The notes beneath the pieces were generated by a model that did not search any database, had not been told where the DNA came from, and saw only the letters and a program-made list of their open reading frames with translations. Shown here in pieces: positions 1-6,247 of a DNA stretch of 7,711 bases; position 1 is the first letter of the stretch; the number at the start of each line of letters is the position of its first letter. The position numbers and the translations under genes are program-made. This DNA is from a bacterium (GTDB lineage Bacteria; Patescibacteria; Paceibacteria; UBA9973): assembly GCA_021813235.1 (NCBI GenBank), contig JAKALG010000006.1:12252-19962 (forward strand), given 5' to 3'.

Positions 1-39
1 TCCAAAGAAGAACTAGAAATATTAGAAAAAATCACCTAA
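1..39 (+). CDS. C-terminal end of an unidentified protein (partial)
   Basis: Frame 1 is open from the window edge and gives the 12 residues SKEELEILEKIT before a TAA stop. The peptide is charged and looks like the end of an amphipathic helix, as expected for a real gene tail. It is too short to assign a family. Only AT-rich spacer separates it from gdhA. It could also be a chance open stretch, because AT-rich DNA has many stops but 12 codons is a weak test. Confidence 0.4.
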   Translation, partial: SKEELEILEKIT

Positions 40-70
40 AAAATTCATAGCAAGTTCATTTTTAAAATAT

Positions 71-76
71 TATAAT
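71..76 (+). promoter_or_regulatory. Candidate -10 box of the gdhA promoter
   Basis: A perfect TATAAT lies 34 nt upstream of the gdhA ATG, which would give a leader of about 28 nt. I see no convincing -35 hexamer at 16-18 nt spacing, and in DNA this AT-rich the match could be chance. Confidence 0.3.
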
Positions 77-110
77 TGTTGCTCACATTATAAATTAACT
101 AAAATAACTT

Positions 111-1328
111 ATGCAAAACCCTTTTCAAAATGGAATGTCTCAATTAGATAAAGTCGCGAAGATAAAAGACTTTGGTAATGAGTTTATTATGCGATTGAGA
201 GAACCCGACCGCGACATCAAAGTTTCTATACCAGTCAAAATGGATGATGGTTCTATAAAAATTTTTGAAGGATACAGAGTTGAGTATAATAATGCCCTAG
301 GGCCTTACAAAGGTGGAATCAGATATCACAAAGATACTGAAATAAACGAAGTGAAGGCTCTCGCCTTCTGGATGACACTCAAATGTGCCGTGGCAGGAAT
401 TCCTATGGGCGGAGGTAAAGGCGGAATAGCAGTTGACCCGAAAGAATTATCAAAGGTAGAGCTAGAAAGACTTTCTCGCGGATGGGTGCGAAGATTTGCG
501 GACATTTTAGGACCCAAAAAAGATGTTCCTGCCCCAGATGTGAATACGACTCCTGAAATAATGGCTTGGATGGCGGATGAATATGCGAAAATTACTGGAG
601 ATGAAACTGGTGCAACTTTCACGGGTAAACCACTAGACAAAGGTGGCTCAGCTGGACGAGGGCCCGCAACTGGACTCGGTGGATTTTATGTTTTTAATTC
701 TTTGCGTGCACAGTTGGGACTACCTGAAAAGTGTAGCGTCGTGGTGCAAGGTTTTGGAAATGTCGGATTGAATGCCGCTCAAATCTTTATAGAAAACGGA
801 CACAAAATCATAGCCATTTCTGATTCAAAAGGAGGAACTTATAATGAGAATGGTTTAGATATAGAAAAACTTATTGAACATAAGAAAAAAACTGGTTCCT
901 TGGCAGATTTTGAAAATGGTAAAAATTTAACAAACAAAGAACTCTTGGAAACTCCATGTGATGTCCTAGTGCCTGCTGCTTTTGAAAATCAGATAACTGA
1001 AGCCAATGCGGGAAAAGTAAGCGCCAAGGTCATTTTAGAGCTTGCCAATGGGCCTATAACGCCAGAAGCTGATGAAATACTATTCAAAAAAGGTATCCTT
1101 GTCATACCAGACATTTTGGCAAATTCTGGAGGTGTGACAGTCTCTTATTTTGAATGGGACCAAAATTTAAAAGACGAACATTGGAGTGAAAAAGAAGTCT
1201 TTGATAAGCTTTTGCCTATGATGAATGATGCTGCTCAAAAAACTTTCAAAAAAGCAAAAGAATATTCCACCGACCTTCGTCGTGGTGCTTTTATCGTGGC
1301 ACTTGAAAGAATACAAGAGAAAATGTAA
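111..1328 (+). CDS. gdhA: Glutamate dehydrogenase (Glu/Leu/Phe/Val dehydrogenase family)
   Basis: Catalyses reversible reductive amination of 2-oxoglutarate with ammonium to L-glutamate, using NAD(P)H in the cytoplasm. The 405 residues fit the compact hexameric GDH class (about 410-450 aa). The N-terminal dimerisation domain carries the substrate pocket PYKGGIR (65-71), Lys91 and the PMGGGKGG loop with catalytic Lys103, and the catalytic Asp143 in PAPDVNT. The C-terminal Rossmann domain has GFGNVG (214-219) and the acidic ISDSKGG turn (Asp238); the NAD versus NADP preference cannot be read safely from this. The family signature NSGGVTVSYFEW is present near residues 340-350. The start at 111 is the first ATG in frame and gives a normal N-terminus, but no Shine-Dalgarno sequence precedes it. 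The gene ends 12 nt before tRNA-Val with no terminator between, so read-through into the tRNA and tsaD is plausible. Confidence 0.96.
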   Translation: MQNPFQNGMSQLDKVAKIKDFGNEFIMRLREPDRDIKVSIPVKMDDGSIKIFEGYRVEYNNALGPYKGGIRYHKDTEINEVKALAFWMTLKCAVAGIPMGGGKGGIAVDPKELSKVELERLSRGWVRRFADILGPKKDVPAPDVNTTPEIMAWMADEYAKITGDETGATFTGKPLDKGGSAGRGPATGLGGFYVFNSLRAQLGLPEKCSVVVQGFGNVGLNAAQIFIENGHKIIAISDSKGGTYNENGLDIEKLIEHKKKTGSLADFENGKNLTNKELLETPCDVLVPAAFENQITEANAGKVSAKVILELANGPITPEADEILFKKGILVIPDILANSGGVTVSYFEWDQNLKDEHWSEKEVFDKLLPMMNDAAQKTFKKAKEYSTDLRRGAFIVALERIQEKM

Positions 1329-1340
1329 TATAAGAAAGAA

Positions 1341-1413
1341 GCGCGGTTAGCTCAGTTGGTAGAGCGTGTCTTTGACGTAGACAAGGTCACAGGTTCGATC
1401 CCTGTATCGCGCA
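1341..1413 (+). tRNA. tRNA-Val(GAC)
   Basis: A complete cloverleaf of 73 nt: a 7-bp acceptor stem GCGCGGT/ATCGCGC with one G-U wobble, D-stem GCTC/GAGC with a standard GG-containing loop, anticodon stem TGTCT/AGACA, loop TTGACGT, and T-stem ACAGG/CCTGT with loop TTCGATC. The anticodon GAC at 1374-1376 reads GUC (and GUU by wobble). The discriminator A1413 is followed by CAG, so CCA is not encoded and must be added by a nucleotidyltransferase. It sits between gdhA and tsaD on the same strand, 15 nt before tsaD, and must be cut out if the region is cotranscribed. Confidence 0.96.
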
Positions 1414-1428
1414 CAGTGAGATAAATAA

Positions 1429-2613
1429 ATGAAAATTTTAAGTATAGAAACAAGTTGCGATGATACAGCAATAACAATAATGGAGGCAAAAGGTGGAATT
1501 AAAAATGCCTCTTTTGAGATTTTAGCCAACACTTCAAATTCACAAATAGCAATCCATGCACAATATGGAGGTGTCTTCCCTGCCCTTGCTAAACGAGAAC
1601 ATATTAAAAATTTACCTATTCTCTTAGAGAAAGTTTTAGAAGAATCTAAATTAAGTAAAAAGAAAAAACCAGTAGACACCATAGCTGTCACTTATGGTCC
1701 AGGATTAGAACCTTCTCTCTGGACTGGAGTTGTTTTTGCCAAAGAACTAGCGGAAAAGTGGAAAGTCCCACTCATCCCTGTAAATCATATGGAAGGACAT
1801 ATCGTCTCCGTTTTTGCAAAAAGCAAAGGCTCATTTACTATTCCTAAAAAAATAGAAACTCCAATACTTTCTCTTCTCGTTTCTGGAGGACATACAGAAC
1901 TAATACTTTCAAAAAGTTGGATGAATTATAAAATCGTTGGGCAAACTCTAGATGATGCTGTCGGAGAAGCCTACGACAAAGTCGCTAGAATGATGGGCCT
2001 TCCTTACCCCGGCGGTCCGCAAATTTCAAAATTGGCAGAGGAAGCAAGAAGCGCCTCACCTGATGCTTTTGCTCAGGTCCTCGGTTCCCGGGGTCCCCTA
2101 CCCCCGCCAGACCATTCGCAAAAGCACACAGGTTCGGCTAAAAATAGTTTCCAAAAAAATCGTTTCTCCTTTTCTCTGCCGAGGCCAATGATGTATAGTA
2201 AAAATTTTGATTTTTCTTTTTCGGGTTTAAAAACTGCGGTACTTTATTTGATACGGGATTTGAAAAAAGAAAATCCAAATATTTTAGAAAATGAAGAAAT
2301 AAAAAGAAAAATCGCTCTAGAATTTGAAAATGCTGTGGCAGATGTACTTGTCCACAAAACGATTAAGGCACAAGAAAAATACAAAGCGAAAACTATTATC
2401 ATTGCTGGCGGAGTATCCTGTAATGAACACATAAGGAGACAAATGGAGAAAACAATAGACAAAAAAACTACACTTCTTTTCCCTGAAAAAGCATTAACTG
2501 GAGACAACTCCATAATGATAGGCGTCGCCGGATATTTAAATTATGTAAAAAGCAAAGGAAAGGTAAAAAAAGCATCTCAAATAAAAGCTACCGGAAATTT
2601 ACGATTAAAGTAG
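1429..2613 (+). CDS. tsaD: tRNA N6-adenosine threonylcarbamoyltransferase TsaD, with an in-frame insertion
   Basis: Transfers the threonylcarbamoyl group of TC-AMP to A37 of tRNAs that read ANN codons, working with TsaB and TsaE in the cytoplasm. It has the ASKHA/Gcp fold: the N-terminal LSIETSCDDT phosphate loop, the metal site H120-x3-H124 (NHMEGH) with Asp359 in TGDNS, SGGHTEL (152-158), YPGGP (193-197), FSFSGLKTA (262-270) and GGVSCNE (327-333). At 394 residues it is about 50 longer than usual. Most of the excess is residues 207-245, between KLAEEA and the conserved FSFSLPRPM, where typical TsaD has only a few residues. That stretch is encoded by a GC-rich palindrome (separate entry) and keeps the reading frame, so the enzyme is probably still active with a surface loop. 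Start chosen at the ATG giving MKILSIETSCDD, the normal family start; only a weak GTGAG lies upstream. Confidence 0.95.
   Translation: MKILSIETSCDDTAITIMEAKGGIKNASFEILANTSNSQIAIHAQYGGVFPALAKREHIKNLPILLEKVLEESKLSKKKKPVDTIAVTYGPGLEPSLWTGVVFAKELAEKWKVPLIPVNHMEGHIVSVFAKSKGSFTIPKKIETPILSLLVSGGHTELILSKSWMNYKIVGQTLDDAVGEAYDKVARMMGLPYPGGPQISKLAEEARSASPDAFAQVLGSRGPLPPPDHSQKHTGSAKNSFQKNRFSFSLPRPMMYSKNFDFSFSGLKTAVLYLIRDLKKENPNILENEEIKRKIALEFENAVADVLVHKTIKAQEKYKAKTIIIAGGVSCNEHIRRQMEKTIDKKTTLLFPEKALTGDNSIMIGVAGYLNYVKSKGKVKKASQIKATGNLRLK
2053..2138. repeat. GC-rich imperfect palindrome inserted in tsaD
   Basis: The arms 2053-2079 and 2110-2138 are inverted copies. In order they share GCC, ACCTG, TGCTTTTGC and GGTC, about 21 pairs interrupted by short mismatches or one- to two-base offsets. 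The 30-nt centre is very GC-rich and holds GGGGTCCCC (2090-2098). By hand count about 77% of 2076-2110 is G or C, against a strongly AT-rich surround. It lies within the 39 extra codons of tsaD and stays open in the gene's frame. This matches the behaviour of in-gene palindromic elements such as the Rickettsia RPEs; relation to any named family is not shown. Confidence 0.75.
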
Positions 2614-2645
2614 AAAAGCCCAATATTTTATGATATTATTTAGTA

Positions 2646-4802
2646 ATGGATGAAAGATTACTAAAGCCCTACGACCCGAAAGAAACTGAAGACAAAATTT
2701 ATAAACTCTGGGAAGAGAGTGGTTTTTTTAATCCCGATAATCTACCAGAAAGACATAAAGAAAATTTTTCCATAGTCCTTCCCCCACCAAACGTGACAGG
2801 CACTCTGCATTTAGGACATGCTCTGGAAGATTCTATCCAAGATATGATAGTGCGTTACAAAAGAATGGCTGGGTTCAAAACTCTTTGGATTCCAGGCACA
2901 GACCATGCGGCTATAGCAACACAATCTAAAGTAGAAAAAGAAATCCAGAAAAAAGAAGGTAAATCTCGTTATGATTTAGGCCGAGAAGAAATGTTGAAAC
3001 GCATAGGAGAATTTGCTAAGCAGAGTCACGATACTATAATTTCTCAAATTAAAAAAATGGGTGCCTCCCTTGATTGGTCACGAGAAGCTTTTACCTTTGA
3101 TGAAAAAAGAAATTTGGCTGTAAAAACGGCTTTCAAACAAATGTATGACGCAGGGCTTATTTATCGTGGCAATAGAATCGTAAATTGGGACCCAAAAGGC
3201 CAAACGACCATCTCTGATGATGAAATAATATATGAAGAAAGAAAAGCAAAAATGTATACATTTAAATATAGTAAAGACTTCCCCATTTCTATTTCTACTA
3301 CGCGACCTGAAACGAAAGTCGGAGATGTGGCCGTAGCAGTAAATCCAGAAGATACACGTTATAAAAAATTTGTTGGAAAAGAATATGATTTAGAATTTTG
3401 TGGAGTACCTATCCACATAAAAATAATAGAAGATAAAGATGTAGACCTCGAGTTTGGAACGGGTGCTTTAGGGGTGACCCCTGCACATTCTATGACTGAC
3501 TGGGAAATCGCAGACAGACACAATTTACCACGACCACAAGTTATAAATGAATATGCAAAAATGGCAGTTGGAAAAGAAAATATACTTAATAAAAAAACAA
3601 CCGAGGCTCGAGAAGTGATCGTGGAATGGTTAAAGTCAGAAAATCTTTTAGAAAAAGAAGAAGAAATAAATCAAAACGTTGGGACGGCTGAGCGAACGGG
3701 TGGAATAGTAGAGCCGTTGCCAAAATTACAATGGTTTATCAACGTAAATAAGCCAATCAAAGAGCGAGACGGCAAGACATTGAAAGAGCTAATGCGTGAG
3801 CCAGTAGAAAGAGGAGATATAAAAATTCTTCCAGATCATTTCGCGAAAATTTATTATCATTGGATTTTTAATTTACGTGATTGGTGTATTTCTCGTCAAA
3901 TCTGGTACGGACACCAAATACCCGTCTGGTACAAAGAAAATGAGATATATTGTGGGCTAGAAGCACCAAAAGAAGACGGCTGGACACAAGATCCTGATAC
4001 TTTAGACACCTGGTTTTCCTCGGGACTTTGGACTTTCTCTACTTTGGGCTGGCCAGAAAAAACAAAAGATTTAGAAAATTATCACCCCACTACCCTCATC
4101 AATCCTGGTTATGAAATTTTATTCTTCTGGGTAGCGAGAATGATATTGATGTCACAGTTTTTATTGGGAACGGTTCCTTTCAAAACAATTTTCTTGCACG
4201 GAATTTTGCGAGACAAAAATGGTAAGAAATTTAGTAAATCATCTGGCAACAATATAGACCCGGTAGAGATAATAGGGAAATATGGAGCAGATGCATTGCG
4301 TATGTCTCTCGTCTCAGGGACAGGTGGAGGAAATGATAGTAATTTCGATGAAAACAAAGTAAAGGGTTATAAAAACTTTGCCAATAAAATTTGGAACATT
4401 ACGCGTTTCATTTTAGAAAATACTAAAGAACATAAACATGATATAAATGTATCAAATCAATTTACAGAAGAATTTAAGGAAATTATAAAAGACATTACTT
4501 CTGATATGGACAACTATCGTTTCCATCTTGCAGCTGAAAAAATTTATCAATATATTTGGCATAGATTTGCAGATGAGATAATAGAGGAGAGTAAAGAGAT
4601 AATGAAAGAGGATGGAGAAAAAGCGAAAGAGAGAAAATCTACATTACTATCCATCTGGGCTCTCTCCATTAAAACACTTCATCCATTTATGCCTTTTGTC
4701 ACTGAAGAGATTTGGTCAATGTTGCCTATAAAAAATAAAAATCTTTTAATAGTAGAAAAATGGCCCTTCGGCCCTGCCCAGGATAAACCAAATGATAACT
4801 GA
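2646..4802 (+). CDS. valS: Valyl-tRNA synthetase, short form lacking the C-terminal coiled coil
   Basis: Charges tRNA-Val with valine in the cytoplasm and hydrolyses mischarged Thr-tRNA. Class Ia core: PPPNVTGTLHLGH with the HIGH signature at 55-58, and KFSKS (528-532) in place of KMSKS. The CP1 editing domain (about residues 195-330) has STTRPET and FGTGALGVTPAH. RDWCISRQIWYGHQIPVW and LDTWFSSGLW are typical of ValS rather than IleS or LeuS. The protein has 718 residues against about 880-950 for the usual bacterial enzyme. It stops just after the anticodon-binding domain (HPFMPFVTEEIW) and lacks the linker and the coiled-coil arm. The short stretch YCGLEAPKEDGW suggests that the usual zinc knuckle has also been reduced. 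The last residues, PFGPAQDKPNDN, come from a GC-rich repeat. The start lies 32 nt after tsaD; there is no Shine-Dalgarno, but a TATGAT box-like sequence lies at 2629-2634. The UGA stop argues against recoding of UGA. Confidence 0.95.
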   Translation: MDERLLKPYDPKETEDKIYKLWEESGFFNPDNLPERHKENFSIVLPPPNVTGTLHLGHALEDSIQDMIVRYKRMAGFKTLWIPGTDHAAIATQSKVEKEIQKKEGKSRYDLGREEMLKRIGEFAKQSHDTIISQIKKMGASLDWSREAFTFDEKRNLAVKTAFKQMYDAGLIYRGNRIVNWDPKGQTTISDDEIIYEERKAKMYTFKYSKDFPISISTTRPETKVGDVAVAVNPEDTRYKKFVGKEYDLEFCGVPIHIKIIEDKDVDLEFGTGALGVTPAHSMTDWEIADRHNLPRPQVINEYAKMAVGKENILNKKTTEAREVIVEWLKSENLLEKEEEINQNVGTAERTGGIVEPLPKLQWFINVNKPIKERDGKTLKELMREPVERGDIKILPDHFAKIYYHWIFNLRDWCISRQIWYGHQIPVWYKENEIYCGLEAPKEDGWTQDPDTLDTWFSSGLWTFSTLGWPEKTKDLENYHPTTLINPGYEILFFWVARMILMSQFLLGTVPFKTIFLHGILRDKNGKKFSKSSGNNIDPVEIIGKYGADALRMSLVSGTGGGNDSNFDENKVKGYKNFANKIWNITRFILENTKEHKHDINVSNQFTEEFKEIIKDITSDMDNYRFHLAAEKIYQYIWHRFADEIIEESKEIMKEDGEKAKERKSTLLSIWALSIKTLHPFMPFVTEEIWSMLPIKNKNLLIVEKWPFGPAQDKPNDN
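4762..4790 (+). repeat. GC-rich repeat forming the valS C-terminus
   Basis: A short GC-rich tract ends valS and translates as PFGPAQDKP. It contains GGCC-CTTC-GGCC, able to fold as a small hairpin, followed by CCTGCCCAGG. From memory, peptides of the type FGPAQDKP or FDSAQGKP recur as translated tandem repeats in metagenome-derived bacterial genes, including CPR. Here only one unit is seen. Its AGGA at 4780-4783 lies 8 nt before the next start codon. Confidence 0.5.
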
Positions 4803-5484
4803 TCCGAAAACTTTAGGTTTAGCGATTTTAGGAGGAGTAGGTCCTGCTCTTCTTTGGCTTTGGTTTTGGTTAAAAGAAGACAATCAAAAGCCTGAACCAA
4901 AAGGACTTCTGGCTATATTATTTTTTTTCGGGATGATTGCTGTCGTTTTCGTTATCCCCCTTCAAAAATTTGTTCAAAATAATGTATCTGCACCAGAATG
5001 GCAGACGATTCTTTGGGCAAGTATAGAAGAACTGATGAAGCTTTTGGCAGTGGTACTTATTTTTTATAAAACAAAACGTATAGATGAACCGATAGATTGG
5101 CCTATTTTCTTAATCACTGTTGCATTGGGTTTTGCAGCTCTTGAAAATACTCTATTTTTAATAAAACCAATTTCATTAAATGAGACGACGGTAGGCCTCT
5201 TGACCGGGCAACTTAGATTTTTAGGCTCTACCTTGCTACATGCTGTATCATCTGGAATTATCGGCGTGGCACTCGGTTTATCTTTCTTCATGAACAAATA
5301 CCTAAAGAGTTTATACCTTATTTTAGGTGTATTACTTGCTATCGCCTTGCATAGTACCTTTAATTTTTTTATAATGGGAGGTAGTGGAAACAATTTCTTA
5401 AGAGTTTTAGGTTTTCTTTGGGTCGTCACAATTATTATTATTTTACTTTTTGAAAAATTAAGAAGAATGAGCGTTGAAAATTAA
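4792..5484 (+). CDS. prsW: PrsW-family glutamic-type intramembrane protease
   Basis: A 230-residue multi-pass membrane protein with the conserved motifs of the PrsW group (part of the CPBP/Abi-like superfamily): EELMK with Glu79-Glu80 and Lys83, GFAALEN with Glu118-Asn119, His150 in LLHAVSSGIIG, and LHSTFN with His187 and Asn191. I count about seven hydrophobic segments (near 7-27, 39-57, 75-93, 103-125, 142-165, 172-195, 203-221) with the motifs inside or beside them. In Bacillus, PrsW cleaves the anti-sigma factor RsiW; no sigma/anti-sigma pair is visible here, so the substrate is unknown. The ATG overlaps the last 11 nt of valS, which suggests translational coupling, and AGGA at 4780-4783 is one of the few plausible ribosome-binding sites in the window. 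The symbol is given for the family; orthology to B. subtilis PrsW is not established. Confidence 0.88.
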   Translation: MITDPKTLGLAILGGVGPALLWLWFWLKEDNQKPEPKGLLAILFFFGMIAVVFVIPLQKFVQNNVSAPEWQTILWASIEELMKLLAVVLIFYKTKRIDEPIDWPIFLITVALGFAALENTLFLIKPISLNETTVGLLTGQLRFLGSTLLHAVSSGIIGVALGLSFFMNKYLKSLYLILGVLLAIALHSTFNFFIMGGSGNNFLRVLGFLWVVTIIIILLFEKLRRMSVEN

Positions 5485-5530
5485 ATTATACCTGTCCCGT
5501 CAGAAATTCAAGGGACATTTTATAATTTAA
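5481..5530. promoter_or_regulatory. Hairpin or operator-like inverted repeat between prsW and hsp20
   Basis: TTAAATTATA (5481-5490) pairs with TATAATTTAA (5521-5530), and inside this TGTCCC (5493-5498) pairs with GGGACA (5512-5517). The internal loop is CC against TTT, and the apical loop is 13 nt. The left arm starts in the prsW stop codon. The right arm contains TATAAT (5521-5526), a candidate -10 for hsp20 with a leader of about 26 nt. There is no T-run directly after the + strand stem, so it is a poor intrinsic terminator. It could instead be a repressor site or an RNA processing or stability hairpin. It matches neither CIRCE nor HAIR. Confidence 0.5.
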
Positions 5531-5558
5531 ATGTTTATTAATTAAAATTTTTAATGGG

Positions 5559-6032
5559 ATGAATACACAAAATAAAAAAAGGAGCTTTTTTGATAGATTA
5601 ACAGGTAGCATCCGTGCTGAAGAAGAATACATAGAAGCGAGAGATCTTTCTGAAGCAGAAGACAAGAAAAATGGCAATGGTTGGATGGAAGAAGAGAACG
5701 ACGAATTAGAATTGACTGTCGATGTCTATCAAACACCAACGGATATAATGTTACAAACAATGGTGGCTGGAGTCAGACCAGAAGATCTGGAGCTCACTAT
5801 TGCTCGCGACATGATAACGATTAAAGGCAAAAGAGAAGAAAACAGAAATATAGATGAAGAAAACTATTTTATAAAAGAATTATATTGGGGAAAATTTTCT
5901 CGTACTATTCTCCTACCTCAAGAAGTAGAACCAGAAGAAGTAGAAGCTACAGAGAAGCACGGACTACTCACTATTAAAATACAAAAGGTGGACAAGGAAA
6001 AAAGAAATACTATAAAAGTAAAATCTATCTAA
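5559..6032 (+). CDS. Hsp20/alpha-crystallin small heat-shock protein
   Basis: An ATP-independent holdase chaperone that binds unfolding proteins in the cytoplasm. The 157 residues split into an acidic, probably disordered N-terminus (1-48), an alpha-crystallin domain (about 50-145) and a short C-terminal tail. Within the domain, MVAGVRPEDLELTI, MITIKGKRE, FIKELYWGKFSRTILLP and HGLLTIKIQKV follow the family pattern from beta strand 3 to the G-x-L motif of beta 9. The tail has IKV (152-154), matching the I-x-I/V motif that docks on a neighbouring subunit. The start ATG is the only one giving a full N-terminus; the ribosome-binding signal is weak (AATGGG directly before it). It is separated from prsW by 74 nt with an inverted repeat and candidate -10, so it may have its own promoter. 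Its stop codon touches the 113-bp inverted-repeat element. Confidence 0.94.
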   Translation: MNTQNKKRSFFDRLTGSIRAEEEYIEARDLSEAEDKKNGNGWMEEENDELELTVDVYQTPTDIMLQTMVAGVRPEDLELTIARDMITIKGKREENRNIDEENYFIKELYWGKFSRTILLPQEVEPEEVEATEKHGLLTIKIQKVDKEKRNTIKVKSI

Positions 6033-6145
6033 AAAAAATAAAAAGATAACTTTTAGTCGGTACGGATTTTTTGAAGCTTAAAAAATCCTGAAATTCTCGC
6101 TCCGTCGAGCTCGAAACCCCTTTAAAAGTTATCTTTTTATTTTTT
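6033..6145. terminator. 113-bp inverted-repeat element, probable bidirectional terminator
   Basis: The arms 6033-6055 and 6123-6145 are perfect 23-bp inverted complements. The left arm begins with an A-run and the right arm ends in a T-run, so transcripts from either side end in U-rich tracts. The element lies exactly where hsp20 (+) and tRNA-Phe (-) converge. The 67-nt interior is not plain loop: GGATTTTTT (6064-6072) pairs with AAAAAATCC (6080-6088) around GAAGCTT, and CTCG (6095-6098) can pair with CGAG (6106-6109). The stem is AU-rich, unlike classic terminators, and the nested structure also fits a MITE-like or repeated intergenic element. Confidence 0.6.
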
Positions 6146-6164
6146 AGAAATCATCCTTTTGTTG

Positions 6165-6236
6165 TGCCTAGGGGGTGGATCGCACACCCGACCTGTCCCT
6201 CTTCAGGGGAACGCTCTACTACTGAGCTACCTAGGC
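6165..6236 (-). tRNA. tRNA-Phe(GAA), atypical elbow
   Basis: A cloverleaf on the - strand: acceptor GCCTAGG/CCTAGGC fully paired, D-stem GCTC/GAGC, anticodon stem TTCCC/GGGAC with loop CTGAAGA, T-stem GGGTG/CACCC, discriminator A. Anticodon GAA is read at 6204-6202. CCA is not encoded. Oddities: the D-loop AGTAGTA is only 7 nt and has A where invariant G18 is expected. The T-loop TGCGATC has G at position 55 instead of U. Pair 27-43 is T-C. The acceptor, D- and T-stems are intact, so I treat it as a functional gene with unusual tertiary contacts. It is the last gene of the - strand run. Confidence 0.9.
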
Positions 6237-6247
6237 ATATTTTAATT

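Noticed and set aside
1347..1691. A 114-codon open frame on the - strand across tRNA-Val and the start of tsaD
   Set aside because: It reads the tRNA backwards and gives the well-known false peptide CARYRDRTCDL; the rest is the antisense of conserved tsaD codons.
2244..2513. Antisense open frames inside tsaD, valS, prsW, gdhA and hsp20
   Set aside because: Each lies opposite a strongly conserved gene, has no start signal or family motif, and the sense frame explains the sequence.
1341..2613. tRNA-Val as an integration site with tsaD as cargo
   Set aside because: No repeat of the tRNA 3' end is seen downstream and no integrase is present; the neighbours are core genes.
4800..4802. UGA read as glycine (code 25) at the end of valS
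   Set aside because: Reading on gives an arginine- and serine-rich tail unrelated to ValS, and the overlap with the prsW start is normal for a true stop.
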